Notes under the pieces: model-generated
What the model saw: the letters and a program-made list of their open reading frames with translations, nothing else
What the model was told of the DNA's origin: nothing
Database searches by the model: none
Source: Sphingomonas radiodurans
GTDB lineage: Bacteria; Pseudomonadota; Alphaproteobacteria; Sphingomonadales; Sphingomonadaceae
Assembly: GCF_020866845.1 (NCBI RefSeq)
Contig: NZ_CP086594.1
Location: 2,046,001 to 2,110,000, forward strand
Reading direction: 5' to 3'
DNA length: 64,000 bases
Translations under genes and position numbers: made by a program
Part shown: positions 35,149 to 44,433 of the stretch, in pieces
How positions within the stretch are numbered: position 1 is the first letter of the stretch
Layout: each line of letters begins with the position of its first letter

Positions 35149-35176
35149 GTCGTGGACACATCGCGAGGGACGTCAA

Positions 35177-37615
35177 TCAGCCCAGGCCGTCGCTACCGAT
35201 CGGCATTCCCGGCGGGATCTTCGGTTCGGCCGCTTCGTCGCTCAACGCAGCGTTGAGTGTCTCACGATCCAGCACCAGCCGCGCGGTCGACAGCGCCGCG
35301 GCACGCTGCGCCGGATCGGCGAAGCGACGGGAGGCCTGCGCTGTCGCCCAGTCGGTGAGCGCCTGATCGAGTACGCTCGCGGCAATCGCGCCCGTCGCTT
35401 GAGCCCGCGCGGCCTTTGCCAAGCTGAGCACGATGCGCCGGCCGACGACCTGCTGCACGGCGCTCCGCCGGGGCTGCGTGGTGGGAGCGGTGACCAAGGC
35501 AAGGAGCCGCTCGACGAGACGATCTGGGCCCGGTGAAGCAGGGTCGCGACGATGCTGGTCAGCAATCCGCGCCAGCCGCTCGGGCGCGAGCAGCGCATCG
35601 AGAGTGAGCTGCGCGGCAACCTGTGCCGCGATCAGCGGATCGAACACCGTACCGCCGGCCGTGCCCATCACCTCGATATCGAACTGCCGATCATTGTCGC
35701 CCGACCAGCCGGCCGACAGCGCAGGGATCAACGCTTCGGGAACGTCGAGCGCATCCGCGTCTAGCGTCGCCAGCAGCGCGTCGAGCGCATCGTCCTGCGC
35801 TGCGGCCGGCACGGCGCGGGCAGTGTCATGGCCCTCGTCGGCCATCGCATACTCCGATTCCACGCCGCCGAGCAGCTTCGCCGCCGCCTCGATCTGATAG
35901 CGATGCAGCAGCCAGATCGGCACGAACTTCCGCCGCAATGCCGCGACCGGCTCTCCTGCGCCCAGCGCGACAGGGCCGAAGCGCGCGATCGCCGCCGCGC
36001 GGACCTGCATCATCCGCGTCAACTCTGCGACAGGGTCGGCGCCATCGTCCCACAGGCTGCCCCATGGTTGTGCGGCGGAAACCGCGCGCGCATTCTCGTC
36101 GGCTACGAAGCGCAGCCCCTGGCGCTGCGCCTCGGCCACCTTGGCCCGTGCGTGCGCATCCGGATCAGTGCCCGCCTTGTCGCCGTAGAGCCAGTCGATG
36201 GCATGAGTGTCCCACCGGCCGAGCCCCACGCCATAAGCATCGGACAGATCCGGCGCGCCATTCACGAGGCCGATCCGCGGGGCGGGATAATCCATCACCG
36301 AGGCGCGGTCTTGCGTGCTGCCGGCGAAATTGTGCAGCAGGCCAAGCGCGTGGCCCACCTCGTGCGCCGCAAGCTGTCGGATCCGCGCAAGCGCCACTTG
36401 CGCAGGATCGTTCGGCCCGCCCTTGCCGGTGTTCGCCGCGCCGACGAGCGCTTCGTAGATCAGGATATCCTGCCGCACGCGCAGCGATCCGAGCAGCACC
36501 GCGCCCTTCAGGATCTCGCCCGTGCGCGGGTCAGTGACGGCATAGCCGTACGACCACCCACGCGTCGCGCGGTTGACCCAGTTGACGACGTTGTAGCGCA
36601 TGTCGAGCGGATCGGCGCCGTCGGGCAGGATCTCGACGCGATAGGCATCGATATACCCAGCCGCCTCGAACGCCTGCTTCCACCACGACGCGCCCTCGAG
36701 CAATGCGGTACGGATCGGCTCGGGCGCGGCGTTGTCGATGTAGAAGACGATCGGCTTCTTCACGCGCGAGCGCGGCGCGGCGGGATCGAGCTTCTCCAGG
36801 CGAAAGCGATTGGCGAGATTGCGCACGATCTGCCTGCTGAGCGGCGCGCCGAAATCGAGGATCTGCGTCGCGAAACTGCCGCCGCGCGGATCGAAAGCGC
36901 GCGCGACATAGCCCGTCGCCGGCAACGCAACGAAACTGTGGCGGACAACGAGCGTGATCTGCCGGGGATCGGGCGCGATGTTGCGCACCTCCGCGCCGGG
37001 TGTGTCGCTGGCAAAGGTCTGTCGTGCCTCGAATTCCAGGTTGAGCGGGAATGTCTTCACCGCATTGACGTCTGCCGCGCTCAGTTCGCCGACCAGCTTC
37101 CAGCCCTTCTCGCCGCCGGCCTTGAGCTGGTCGGCGATCCCCTTGGTATCGCGGGCGAGGAACGGCGCGATGTCGACCAGCAGCCGCCCGTCGGCGGACG
37201 GCACGATATCGCCAAGCCACAAGGTGGACGTGGCGAACGCGTCGCGCGCCGCGGCTTGTTCCGAGGCCGAGACATTGCTGGCGCGAAAACGCGGATTGGA
37301 GAGCTCGAACGCGACCTTCTTGCCGAGCCGTCGGAGGAGGAGCAATTGCGCGGGGCCCGGCTGCGCCCGATCCAATCCGATTGGTGCCGAGCCAAGCCCC
37401 GTACGTAGCGCGGTCGTGTACAGTAGCTGTGTGATCATGCCGTCGCTGCCCGCCTGCGGGAGCGAGAGAAGGATGCGCCCCTCACGGCGATCCAGATACA
37501 CTGGCAACAGGCCATCGAGGCGCTCGGTCCCAATGATCGGGTTCTTGACCGGTTGTGCCGTAGCGTACGGCGCAGCCGCCAGCGCCAGGCCAAGCAGCAT
37601 CGTAATGCGGATCAT
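35177..37615 (-). CDS. Secreted zinc-dependent metalloprotease (DUF4953/DUF5117 type)
   Basis: An 812-residue protein with a signal peptide (cleavage after ATA near residue 20). DUF5117-like and DUF5118-like regions occupy residues 30-330. The zinc site HEVGHALGLLHNF gives H418-E419-x2-H422-x2-G425-x2-H428, the extended HExxHxxGxxH of metzincin-type peptidases, with a VMDYPAP Met-turn-like segment about 13 residues later. The long C-terminal helical region matches DUF4953. The family is common in sphingomonads and Bacteroidetes; substrates are unknown. It would act in the periplasm or outside. The next gene upstream (EamA) is 105 nt away on the same strand. Confidence 0.87.
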   Translation of the reverse strand: MIRITMLLGLALAAAPYATAQPVKNPIIGTERLDGLLPVYLDRREGRILLSLPQAGSDGMITQLLYTTALRTGLGSAPIGLDRAQPGPAQLLLLRRLGKKVAFELSNPRFRASNVSASEQAAARDAFATSTLWLGDIVPSADGRLLVDIAPFLARDTKGIADQLKAGGEKGWKLVGELSAADVNAVKTFPLNLEFEARQTFASDTPGAEVRNIAPDPRQITLVVRHSFVALPATGYVARAFDPRGGSFATQILDFGAPLSRQIVRNLANRFRLEKLDPAAPRSRVKKPIVFYIDNAAPEPIRTALLEGASWWKQAFEAAGYIDAYRVEILPDGADPLDMRYNVVNWVNRATRGWSYGYAVTDPRTGEILKGAVLLGSLRVRQDILIYEALVGAANTGKGGPNDPAQVALARIRQLAAHEVGHALGLLHNFAGSTQDRASVMDYPAPRIGLVNGAPDLSDAYGVGLGRWDTHAIDWLYGDKAGTDPDAHARAKVAEAQRQGLRFVADENARAVSAAQPWGSLWDDGADPVAELTRMMQVRAAAIARFGPVALGAGEPVAALRRKFVPIWLLHRYQIEAAAKLLGGVESEYAMADEGHDTARAVPAAAQDDALDALLATLDADALDVPEALIPALSAGWSGDNDRQFDIEVMGTAGGTVFDPLIAAQVAAQLTLDALLAPERLARIADQHRRDPASPGPDRLVERLLALVTAPTTQPRRSAVQQVVGRRIVLSLAKAARAQATGAIAASVLDQALTDWATAQASRRFADPAQRAAALSTARLVLDRETLNAALSDEAAEPKIPPGMPIGSDGLG

Positions 37616-37720
37616 TTAGCAAACCCCCGATTTCTGCGCAGCGTAGGAACACCGGCCCGGCTTGACCAGTCCGGCTCGTCCTCATTCGGGTTGCCGTCGT
37701 AAACCCTTCGGATGCTCCGA

Positions 37721-38608
37721 CTACGCCTGCTCCCGCTCCGCCAGCAGCGCGCTCGCCGGGCGCGAGCGGCGGGCGACCACCAGAACGCCGGCAAGCGCGA
37801 GCACGGCCCCGGCGACCATCCGCGGGTCGAGCCGGTCGCCGGTCAGCATCACGCCGAAAGCGATCGTGAACAGCGGCGTCATCAGCGTCAGCGGCGCGAG
37901 CAGGTTCGCCTCGTAGCGTCGGATCAGCCCATAGTAAGTCGTGTGCCCCAGCACCGAAACGACTAACGCGGCGAACAGCACCGCGCCAACGAACGGCCAG
38001 CCGATCGCGGCGGCGCGCTCCCATTGCCCCTGCTCGAACAAAGCGGAGCCGATCGCCAGCGGCGCGCAGGACACCAGCCCGACCCACGCCTGGAAGCGCA
38101 GCGGGGCGACGTCCTCTACCTGCTTCATCAACACCGCACCGAGCGATCCGGTGAACGCCGCCGCTACGACGAACCACAGCCCGGTGGAAAGCGCGACGCG
38201 ATCGGGGTTCCACACCACCAGCAGCACGCCGGACAGCGTCAGCGCGATCCCCAGCGCGCGGCGCCAGTGGATGCGCTCGCCCAGCACGACGATCGACAGC
38301 AAGGTCGTGAACGGCACGCCAATCTGGATCACGACCGCCGCGGCCGACGGCGTCGCGGTCTGCAACCCGATAAATAGCAGCGCGAAGTTGCCCGCACCCA
38401 TCAGGATGCCGATCGCGACGATACGCCAGCGCGGGCGCGGCATCGGGAGCAGCCACGGCAAAGTCACCGCGATCACCACCGCAAAGCGGATCGCGGCGAA
38501 GAACAGCGGCGGGACGGCCCAGTTGCCCACCACGATCTTGCTCAGCACGTTGCTGTAGCCCCAGACGAGGCACACCATCACCAACAGCAGGAAGTCACGG
38601 GGCTTCAT
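37721..38608 (-). CDS. EamA family (DMT superfamily) transporter
   Basis: A 295-residue membrane protein with ten predicted helices forming two EamA repeats (about 5-135 and 150-285). The first repeat starts DFLLLVMVCLVWGYSNVLSK and the two are joined by a short charged loop. DMT exporters of this kind move amino acids, nucleosides or other metabolites. ATG 38608 places the first helix at the N-terminus, as usual in the family; the frame extends to 38650 with a Pro/Arg-rich sequence. Confidence 0.85.
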   Translation of the reverse strand: MKPRDFLLLVMVCLVWGYSNVLSKIVVGNWAVPPLFFAAIRFAVVIAVTLPWLLPMPRPRWRIVAIGILMGAGNFALLFIGLQTATPSAAAVVIQIGVPFTTLLSIVVLGERIHWRRALGIALTLSGVLLVVWNPDRVALSTGLWFVVAAAFTGSLGAVLMKQVEDVAPLRFQAWVGLVSCAPLAIGSALFEQGQWERAAAIGWPFVGAVLFAALVVSVLGHTTYYGLIRRYEANLLAPLTLMTPLFTIAFGVMLTGDRLDPRMVAGAVLALAGVLVVARRSRPASALLAEREQA

Positions 38609-38779
38609 GATTCGGCGCCGTGGCAGACGCGGCGGCTGGATGCCAGCCATCTCCCGGAAGAAGCGTCACGCGACCCATCAATCGTCGATGGTGTGGCGAT
38701 CAGCACGCCCGGCGCGAACTGACCTGGGATTGGGCGATACTGCCTTGGCCGGGAACTGCTCGGCTTTACCCCCGACGCA

Positions 38780-41700
38780 CTAGAAGCGCAGCTTTGCCCC
38801 GACCGCGCCGCCAGTCGAATGGCCGACGACACCTTGGCCGTTGTCTAGCGAGAATCGGTGGGTCGCCTCTCCATAAACCGCGAACCTGGTGGCCGGAGAC
38901 CAGGTGAGACCGCCGCCCGCTTCGCCCCATAGCGAGGCGTTCCGCGTGTCGATCGACGTTGCTGCCGTTGGCGTTACGAAGATCGTCCGGTCGGTCGAGG
39001 CGAAGCCCTTCCACAGATTTGCGCGCACATATGGCTGCACGCTGCCGCCGCCCATGGCGTAGTCGCCCTTGAGCCGAAGCCCGAGCCGGCCCGTCAGGTA
39101 GCCGTCGCTATCCTGGAAGACGGTTGCGGCGGGAATTGCGACCGGATCAAGCGAGACGCCTTGTGCGATAAGTTGCGCTTGCGGCTCGAGCGACCAGCGC
39201 GCCGAAAGCTGCAGCGCATAGCCTGTCTCGACAGAAGCCAGGATGCCAGACCCATCGATGTCGATGCGGTTTCCGCTCACGGCCCGCGCTTCGCCGCCGT
39301 ACCAGCTGCGCTGCACGACGGTATCGACGTAGAAACGGTCGCTCGAGTAAGTCCAGTAGAGGCCAGCATAGATCGTCTTGGGGCGCAGCCGTCCGACGTT
39401 CAGATCCTGTATGCCGCTGGCGAAGCCGCGAACGGTTGCGCTGCCATCGGTATGGCCACCGTAGATACCAAAATCGTGTCGGCCCGAACCGTTGTTGAAC
39501 TGAAACAGGTCGACGCCCAGCTGGAACCCGTATGTACGGCCATCGACCGACGGGCTGACCGTGCCTGCCTGGCGATAGCGCGAATCATCCAGCAGGAACC
39601 GTCCCCAGATTCGGCCCGGTACGGTGAACCCCGGCGTCGTTTCCAAACGGCCGATCCGGTCACCGACCCGACGATGATAGGTGCCGAGGAAGTCAAGGTC
39701 ACCCTGGCGCAGCCAGCCTGGCAGGGCGGCCAGCAGCGGCGCTTCGACACGGAATGTGGTAGGCGCCGGCGTGACCGGGTCGGTTGGTGTCGGTGTCGGT
39801 GTCGGTGTTGGGGTTGGCGTAGGCGTGTTGGCCTGGGTGCGGAGGTACCAGCCCTCGTCGGTACCGGTCGTGTTCGAAGCAAACAGTCGGTACTCGAACG
39901 CACCAGCGCTGACCTGTCCGCCAGCGAGCGTGAACGCATCCTTGGTTGTCGTCGCGGTGGTGGTGCCGCCGTTGATCGCGCCGACCAGCTGAATGCCATT
40001 GCCGCTTGTCGCCGCGCCTAGGCCGCCGAGGTTGGTGATCTCGATCGCCGTGCGGCCGCTCGCCGCGCCGCCGTCGATGATCAGCTGGTCGGACGGCGAG
40101 CCGTCGGTACCGAGCACCGTCTGGAGCGCAAGCCGACCGTCCTGCCCGACATAGTTACCGCGAACCACCAACTGGTCGGTCGCGCCGGATGTCCCGTTGG
40201 TCAGGTCAATCCGTCCGGCGTTGACCAGCGTTGCGGTGCCACCGGCCGCAGCGCTGACCGTCGTGTTCGATCCTGCGCCCGCCCGGAAGGTCGAACCGCG
40301 GTCGATCGTCATCGTGCCGCCGGCGAGTGTCAGGTTGCCGTTCGAGACAAGCGTCGATGCAGTGAGGTTGATCGTGTTCCATCCGGTCAGCCGGGTCGTG
40401 CCCGTCATATTGCTGTTCTGGAAGTTGAGTACGTCGCTGCCACCCGCCGTGCCGTTACCGGCGATGCTGGTGGCGCCCGACAGGTTCGCGTCGGTGAGGC
40501 CGCGGAACGTGGCTGTGTCGTTGCCGGCGCCGGTCGCGAGCGAACCGGTCAGCGTGCCCGCTGTCATCGTGAACGTATCGGCGCCGGTACCGAGCGCGAC
40601 GATGCCGGTTATTGCGCCGCCCGACACGGTCACCGACTGGCCATTGTTGCCGCCAGTAATCGCGGCGGCCGTGGGTGAAGCAGCGGCGATCGTGCCGCTC
40701 GTGACGAACGCGCGTGTGCCGCCCGTCAGGTCCACGACTGGCGCGGAGGAGACCGAGCGCAACGTGCCGGTGTTGGTGACCAGCGCGGCAGGTCCGGCGA
40801 TCAGCGCCGAGCCGCCTTGCGCGGCAGTGACCGAAATATCAGTTGCCAGTGTCGCCGAGCCGGTCGTCGCGAGGCGCACGCCTGTCGCACCGGTGCCTGA
40901 AGCAGTGATGGAATAGCCGCTGCCCAACGCCAGATCACCCCTCGTCACGCCGCCATCGGTACCGGCAAAGGTGAAGCCCGTGCTGTTGGCGCCCGCAGCG
41001 GTGATCGTGGCGGTAGTCGCCGGATCAAGCGAGACTGCGGTGCGAATGCCCGACCCAGAACCGTCGACGCGGATCGTGGTGCCGTTCAGGCGAATAGCAG
41101 GGCTGTTAGCGGCGTTTTCGATGCCGTTGCCGCTACCCGTCGTCGTCAGCGTGCCGCCGCCCAGCGTCACTGCGCCGGCACCAGTATCGACCAACACGGC
41201 CTGAGCGGTGCCACCGCCGCTGAAGCCACCGCCAGCGTCGACCGTCGCGCCGTTGATGACGCGCAGCGCCGCAATGCCATCGCTGGCAAGGACAGCGGAG
41301 GTGCCGCTGCCTGCTAGGGTCGAACCGGCACCGTCGAGCAGGATGCCAGTGCCGTTCGCGACGGAAATGCTGCCTTGATTGGAGAAGCGCCCGCCGAGGA
41401 CGGCGACCCCCGTGCCGCTGCCACTGAGCGCAATGCTGCCGGTATGCGTCGCGGACGAGTTTGCGCCCAGAATGCGGATGCCCGTGCCGTCCGCGCCGGT
41501 GAACGCGAGCGTGCCGCCATGCTGCAGCTGCCCGTCATCCTGCGCGACGTAACCGGTGAGATTGTTCGATCCAGCCGTGACCGTGGCGTTGCTTACGAGC
41601 GACGTGGTTGTAACAGGTAAGCCCACTGCCACGCCGTCAAGCCCGAAGGCCTGACCATCGACGATCGCCGCCGTCGTGTTCGCGCCGCTCAAGGTAAGTA

Positions 41701-44104
41701 CTGTGTCTGCGCCCAGCCGACCCGTCGCGCCGCCCTCGATCCGAACGCCGGTCGCCGCATTGCCGGAAACGGTGATGCTGGCATTGGCGGCGTCGAAGGT
41801 AGTTTGCGTCGATGCGCCCGACGCGACAACGCCGAATGCGGATGCGCCTGACACGTTCAGCACCAGCCCGGTGCCCATCGCGTCGGCGCCGCCCTCGATG
41901 CGCAGGCCGGTCGAACGCTCCGTGTCGACGTCGGTCATGCCCGCGCCGGCGATGCTCGATCCCGCGCCTAGCGCATAATAGCCGATCTGGTCGACGTTCT
42001 GGAAATCGACGGAGCCGCCCGCGCCCACCGATACCGTGCCGCCATTGCGCGCGTGGATGCCAATGGCGCCCTCGCCACGCATCATGACTTGGCCGTTGTT
42101 GACCGCCGAAGATGACGCATTGCCGACGAAAATGCCGTAGTTGCGCAGCCGATCGATCGACAGGCTGCCGTTGATCGCGATCAGCCCATCGTTGACCGCG
42201 CGTGCCGCACCACCGGCCACATTGTTCTCAACGACCAGCCCGACGCTGTTCACGCCATTGACGTTGATCGTCCCGCCGTTCGTGGCGTTGAAGATCCCTG
42301 CCGCACTGCTGCCGAGCACTGCGATCCCGACATTGCGCCCGCTCGGCTCGGTCAACTGTGTCGCTTCGATGGTTATTGTGCCATCGTTGCGTGCCGTGTT
42401 GCCCGCACCGCCGACGACCATGCCGTTGGCATTCTGCGCGCGCGAACCGACGCTGATCAGCCCGTCGTTGAAGGCAGCCCCGCCACCGCCCAGCGACACC
42501 ATGCCCGACGCATTGTTGGTCGACAGCACGTCCGTGACTGCCGCAAGTTCGCCGGCATTCCCCGCAAAGGTCGAGCCGACGCGGATCACGCCGCCGGCGG
42601 CGTTGGTGGCCGATCCGCCGTCGAAGACGGCCATCCCGGTCGCGCCGTTGAACGGCCCCGGCGTATTTGCGACCGCGCTGTCGCCGCCGCCGATCAGGAT
42701 CGTGCCGGCATTGGTGGCTTGCGCGCCAGTGCTGACGACGATGCCGTTGTTGGCCTTGCCGAAACGCGGTTCCTCATCATGTCCGGCGATATCGCGGTTC
42801 GACACGTTGATGATGCCGCGGTTGTCGACAACCGCCCCATCGGTCACGCGCACCGCGGTGTTGCCGTAGGTTGCGCCCTGATAGTCGGTGAAGCCGCTTG
42901 GCACCGGTGTCCCGCTCGATCGATCCAGCGTTTCGTATCCGACGCCGATCACACCGGTGGCGCTGTTCGCCAGTGAAGTGCCGGCGTCGGTTACGCGGAT
43001 GCCGACGCCACTGCCGCCCTGAACGATCGTCCCATTGTTAGTGACGGTGGAGCCGCCGCGCGCGAGGATCAGAGTCGAGAGGCCGTCCTCGTTCCCGTCC
43101 GCAACGATGACGCCGACGAGCTGGGAATCGAGCGTAGTGGTCAGCGTGGAGGCATTCAGCGCCATGAACAGCCGGTCGCTGGTCGTCGGCGGAGCGGTAT
43201 AAGTCGGGATCTCGGGCGTGCGGACCGTAACGGCCCGCGGCGCGGTGCTGACGGCGGCTTGGATGCGCTCTTCATATTGATCGGGTGTTATCTGGCCGGT
43301 GCTCAGTTGCGCGATGAGGCTGGTGTTGTAGCGCTTCAGGCTGGCGAGATCGGTGACGCGATCGGTGCCGTCAAAGCCGATGCCGGAATAGTCAGTCACG
43401 AGCGCCTGCACGACGGTGGTCGACATTTGAGACAGGCCGTCCTGATCCGCGCCGTGCATTGTGGAGGTTACCGAGTCGTACGTGATGTCGCTGCCGTTGG
43501 TCGCGTTGTACAGCGTCGAGCCGGTGTCCGCGGTCAGCAGCGCGAAATTGGACGCGTCGTAAATGTCTCGGCTCTTGTCGCCCGTGAGAATGGCAACGGT
43601 CGACTGGCTGATATTCGCAAGCCGAAGGTCACCGTAGACGGGCGTGTTCGTATCGACAAACGTGATTGCTGGTGTCGTGTCGCTCGCTACTTCCGCAAGG
43701 CGATCATTGTCGTAGACGACGGTGGAGCGGCGCGTGCCCTGCACCAGATCAGGGTAGGTGATCGCCTGACTTTTCTGCTCCGACGTCAACCCGAGCGCAC
43801 TTCGGCCAGCGATTGCGTCAAAGCCGGACACCACTTCGCCGCGCTGCTGACGCGTCGCAATGCTATCGGTAACGAATTCAAAGCGGCGGGCGCTGGTACC
43901 GCGCAGATTGTAGTCGCCCTCAATCGTATCGGTGCGCTGGAAGATGTCGATCACGCCGGTCTGCTCGGGCTCCGTGCCGCCCCCATTGTCAGCAGGTGGC
44001 GAGTAGACCGGCTTGAGCTCATCCGCGCGGACAGGGCAGGCGGCGGCAAGGCTCAATGCCAGAACGGAAGCACCGGTAGCGGAGCGAAAGCGATACTTGA
44101 TCAA
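38780..44104 (-). CDS. Large autotransporter (type Va) with Pro-Thr linker
   Basis: A 1774-residue protein with a signal peptide (MIKYRFRSATGASVLALSLA, ends near residue 27). The passenger of about 1400 residues is built from Gly/Asn/Thr-rich repeats such as TNNGTIVQGGSGVGI and INVNGVNSVGLVV, typical of a beta-helix. A Thr-Pro linker follows at about 1425-1441, then a C-terminal beta-barrel (about 1490-1774) ending in Phe (GAKLRF). It should export its passenger to the cell surface, perhaps for adhesion. No protease motif was seen. The start is TTG 44104 with AAGG about nine bases upstream. Confidence 0.87.
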   Translation of the reverse strand: MIKYRFRSATGASVLALSLAAACPVRADELKPVYSPPADNGGGTEPEQTGVIDIFQRTDTIEGDYNLRGTSARRFEFVTDSIATRQQRGEVVSGFDAIAGRSALGLTSEQKSQAITYPDLVQGTRRSTVVYDNDRLAEVASDTTPAITFVDTNTPVYGDLRLANISQSTVAILTGDKSRDIYDASNFALLTADTGSTLYNATNGSDITYDSVTSTMHGADQDGLSQMSTTVVQALVTDYSGIGFDGTDRVTDLASLKRYNTSLIAQLSTGQITPDQYEERIQAAVSTAPRAVTVRTPEIPTYTAPPTTSDRLFMALNASTLTTTLDSQLVGVIVADGNEDGLSTLILARGGSTVTNNGTIVQGGSGVGIRVTDAGTSLANSATGVIGVGYETLDRSSGTPVPSGFTDYQGATYGNTAVRVTDGAVVDNRGIINVSNRDIAGHDEEPRFGKANNGIVVSTGAQATNAGTILIGGGDSAVANTPGPFNGATGMAVFDGGSATNAAGGVIRVGSTFAGNAGELAAVTDVLSTNNASGMVSLGGGGAAFNDGLISVGSRAQNANGMVVGGAGNTARNDGTITIEATQLTEPSGRNVGIAVLGSSAAGIFNATNGGTINVNGVNSVGLVVENNVAGGAARAVNDGLIAINGSLSIDRLRNYGIFVGNASSSAVNNGQVMMRGEGAIGIHARNGGTVSVGAGGSVDFQNVDQIGYYALGAGSSIAGAGMTDVDTERSTGLRIEGGADAMGTGLVLNVSGASAFGVVASGASTQTTFDAANASITVSGNAATGVRIEGGATGRLGADTVLTLSGANTTAAIVDGQAFGLDGVAVGLPVTTTSLVSNATVTAGSNNLTGYVAQDDGQLQHGGTLAFTGADGTGIRILGANSSATHTGSIALSGSGTGVAVLGGRFSNQGSISVANGTGILLDGAGSTLAGSGTSAVLASDGIAALRVINGATVDAGGGFSGGGTAQAVLVDTGAGAVTLGGGTLTTTGSGNGIENAANSPAIRLNGTTIRVDGSGSGIRTAVSLDPATTATITAAGANSTGFTFAGTDGGVTRGDLALGSGYSITASGTGATGVRLATTGSATLATDISVTAAQGGSALIAGPAALVTNTGTLRSVSSAPVVDLTGGTRAFVTSGTIAAASPTAAAITGGNNGQSVTVSGGAITGIVALGTGADTFTMTAGTLTGSLATGAGNDTATFRGLTDANLSGATSIAGNGTAGGSDVLNFQNSNMTGTTRLTGWNTINLTASTLVSNGNLTLAGGTMTIDRGSTFRAGAGSNTTVSAAAGGTATLVNAGRIDLTNGTSGATDQLVVRGNYVGQDGRLALQTVLGTDGSPSDQLIIDGGAASGRTAIEITNLGGLGAATSGNGIQLVGAINGGTTTATTTKDAFTLAGGQVSAGAFEYRLFASNTTGTDEGWYLRTQANTPTPTPTPTPTPTPTDPVTPAPTTFRVEAPLLAALPGWLRQGDLDFLGTYHRRVGDRIGRLETTPGFTVPGRIWGRFLLDDSRYRQAGTVSPSVDGRTYGFQLGVDLFQFNNGSGRHDFGIYGGHTDGSATVRGFASGIQDLNVGRLRPKTIYAGLYWTYSSDRFYVDTVVQRSWYGGEARAVSGNRIDIDGSGILASVETGYALQLSARWSLEPQAQLIAQGVSLDPVAIPAATVFQDSDGYLTGRLGLRLKGDYAMGGGSVQPYVRANLWKGFASTDRTIFVTPTAATSIDTRNASLWGEAGGGLTWSPATRFAVYGEATHRFSLDNGQGVVGHSTGGAVGAKLRF
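39784..39829 (-). repeat. Hexanucleotide repeat coding a Thr-Pro linker
   Basis: About seven to eight tandem 6-bp units (GGTGTC and close variants on the plus strand) encode alternating Thr and Pro on the minus strand, between passenger and barrel of the autotransporter. Three neighbouring units are identical, so slippage is possible. It would change linker length by two residues without a frameshift. Confidence 0.75.
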
Positions 44105-44164
44105 GATTAACAGCCTTATCGAACAATCCCCCTGAGATGTTCGACGACGCTGCGTGAAGTTCTA

Positions 44165-44365
44165 TCAATTGACGCCCCAGCGTATGGAAACTTTATCGAA
44201 CTTTTCTAAATCTGCATAAACGCCTGCGGCGCGCTGTCGATTCAGCCATGCTTCAATTCGGCTTGGCAGGGCACGAGACAGTTCGATGCTGTCGTCGGCA
44301 CCCGTGAAGTCTTGGATAGCTTTTGGCGCATCGAGGCAGACCCGGTCGGAGCCCGCACCGCTCAC
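44165..44365 (-). CDS. Possible small hypothetical protein
   Basis: A 66-codon frame (GTG 44365) between the photolyase stop and the autotransporter promoter. The stretch RVCLDAPKAIQDFTGADDS and the amphipathic IEAWLNRQRAAGVYADLEKF look protein-like, and codon use is less biased to random Arg/Ala than in shadow frames. The frame continues upstream past 44365, where a start with a hydrophobic leader might exist. No family was recognised and no clear ribosome-binding site is present. Confidence 0.35.
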   Translation of the reverse strand: MSGAGSDRVCLDAPKAIQDFTGADDSIELSRALPSRIEAWLNRQRAAGVYADLEKFDKVSIRWGVN

Positions 44366-44433
44366 CGGCCAGTCTGACGCTGCCGACCAGACGATTGCTG
44401 CCGCTCCCGCCCGGAAGCAATGTCGATAGCAGT

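Noticed and set aside
35828..37408. A 526-codon plus-strand frame opposite the metalloprotease
   Set aside because: It is antisense to a gene with clear zinc and signal motifs, and its composition (Arg/His-rich, no domain) is that of a shadow frame in GC-rich DNA.
39900..43200. Possible CRISPR or satellite repeats in the autotransporter
   Set aside because: Repetition is only at the level of Gly/Asn/Thr-rich beta-helix turns with irregular spacing; no constant repeats with unique spacers.
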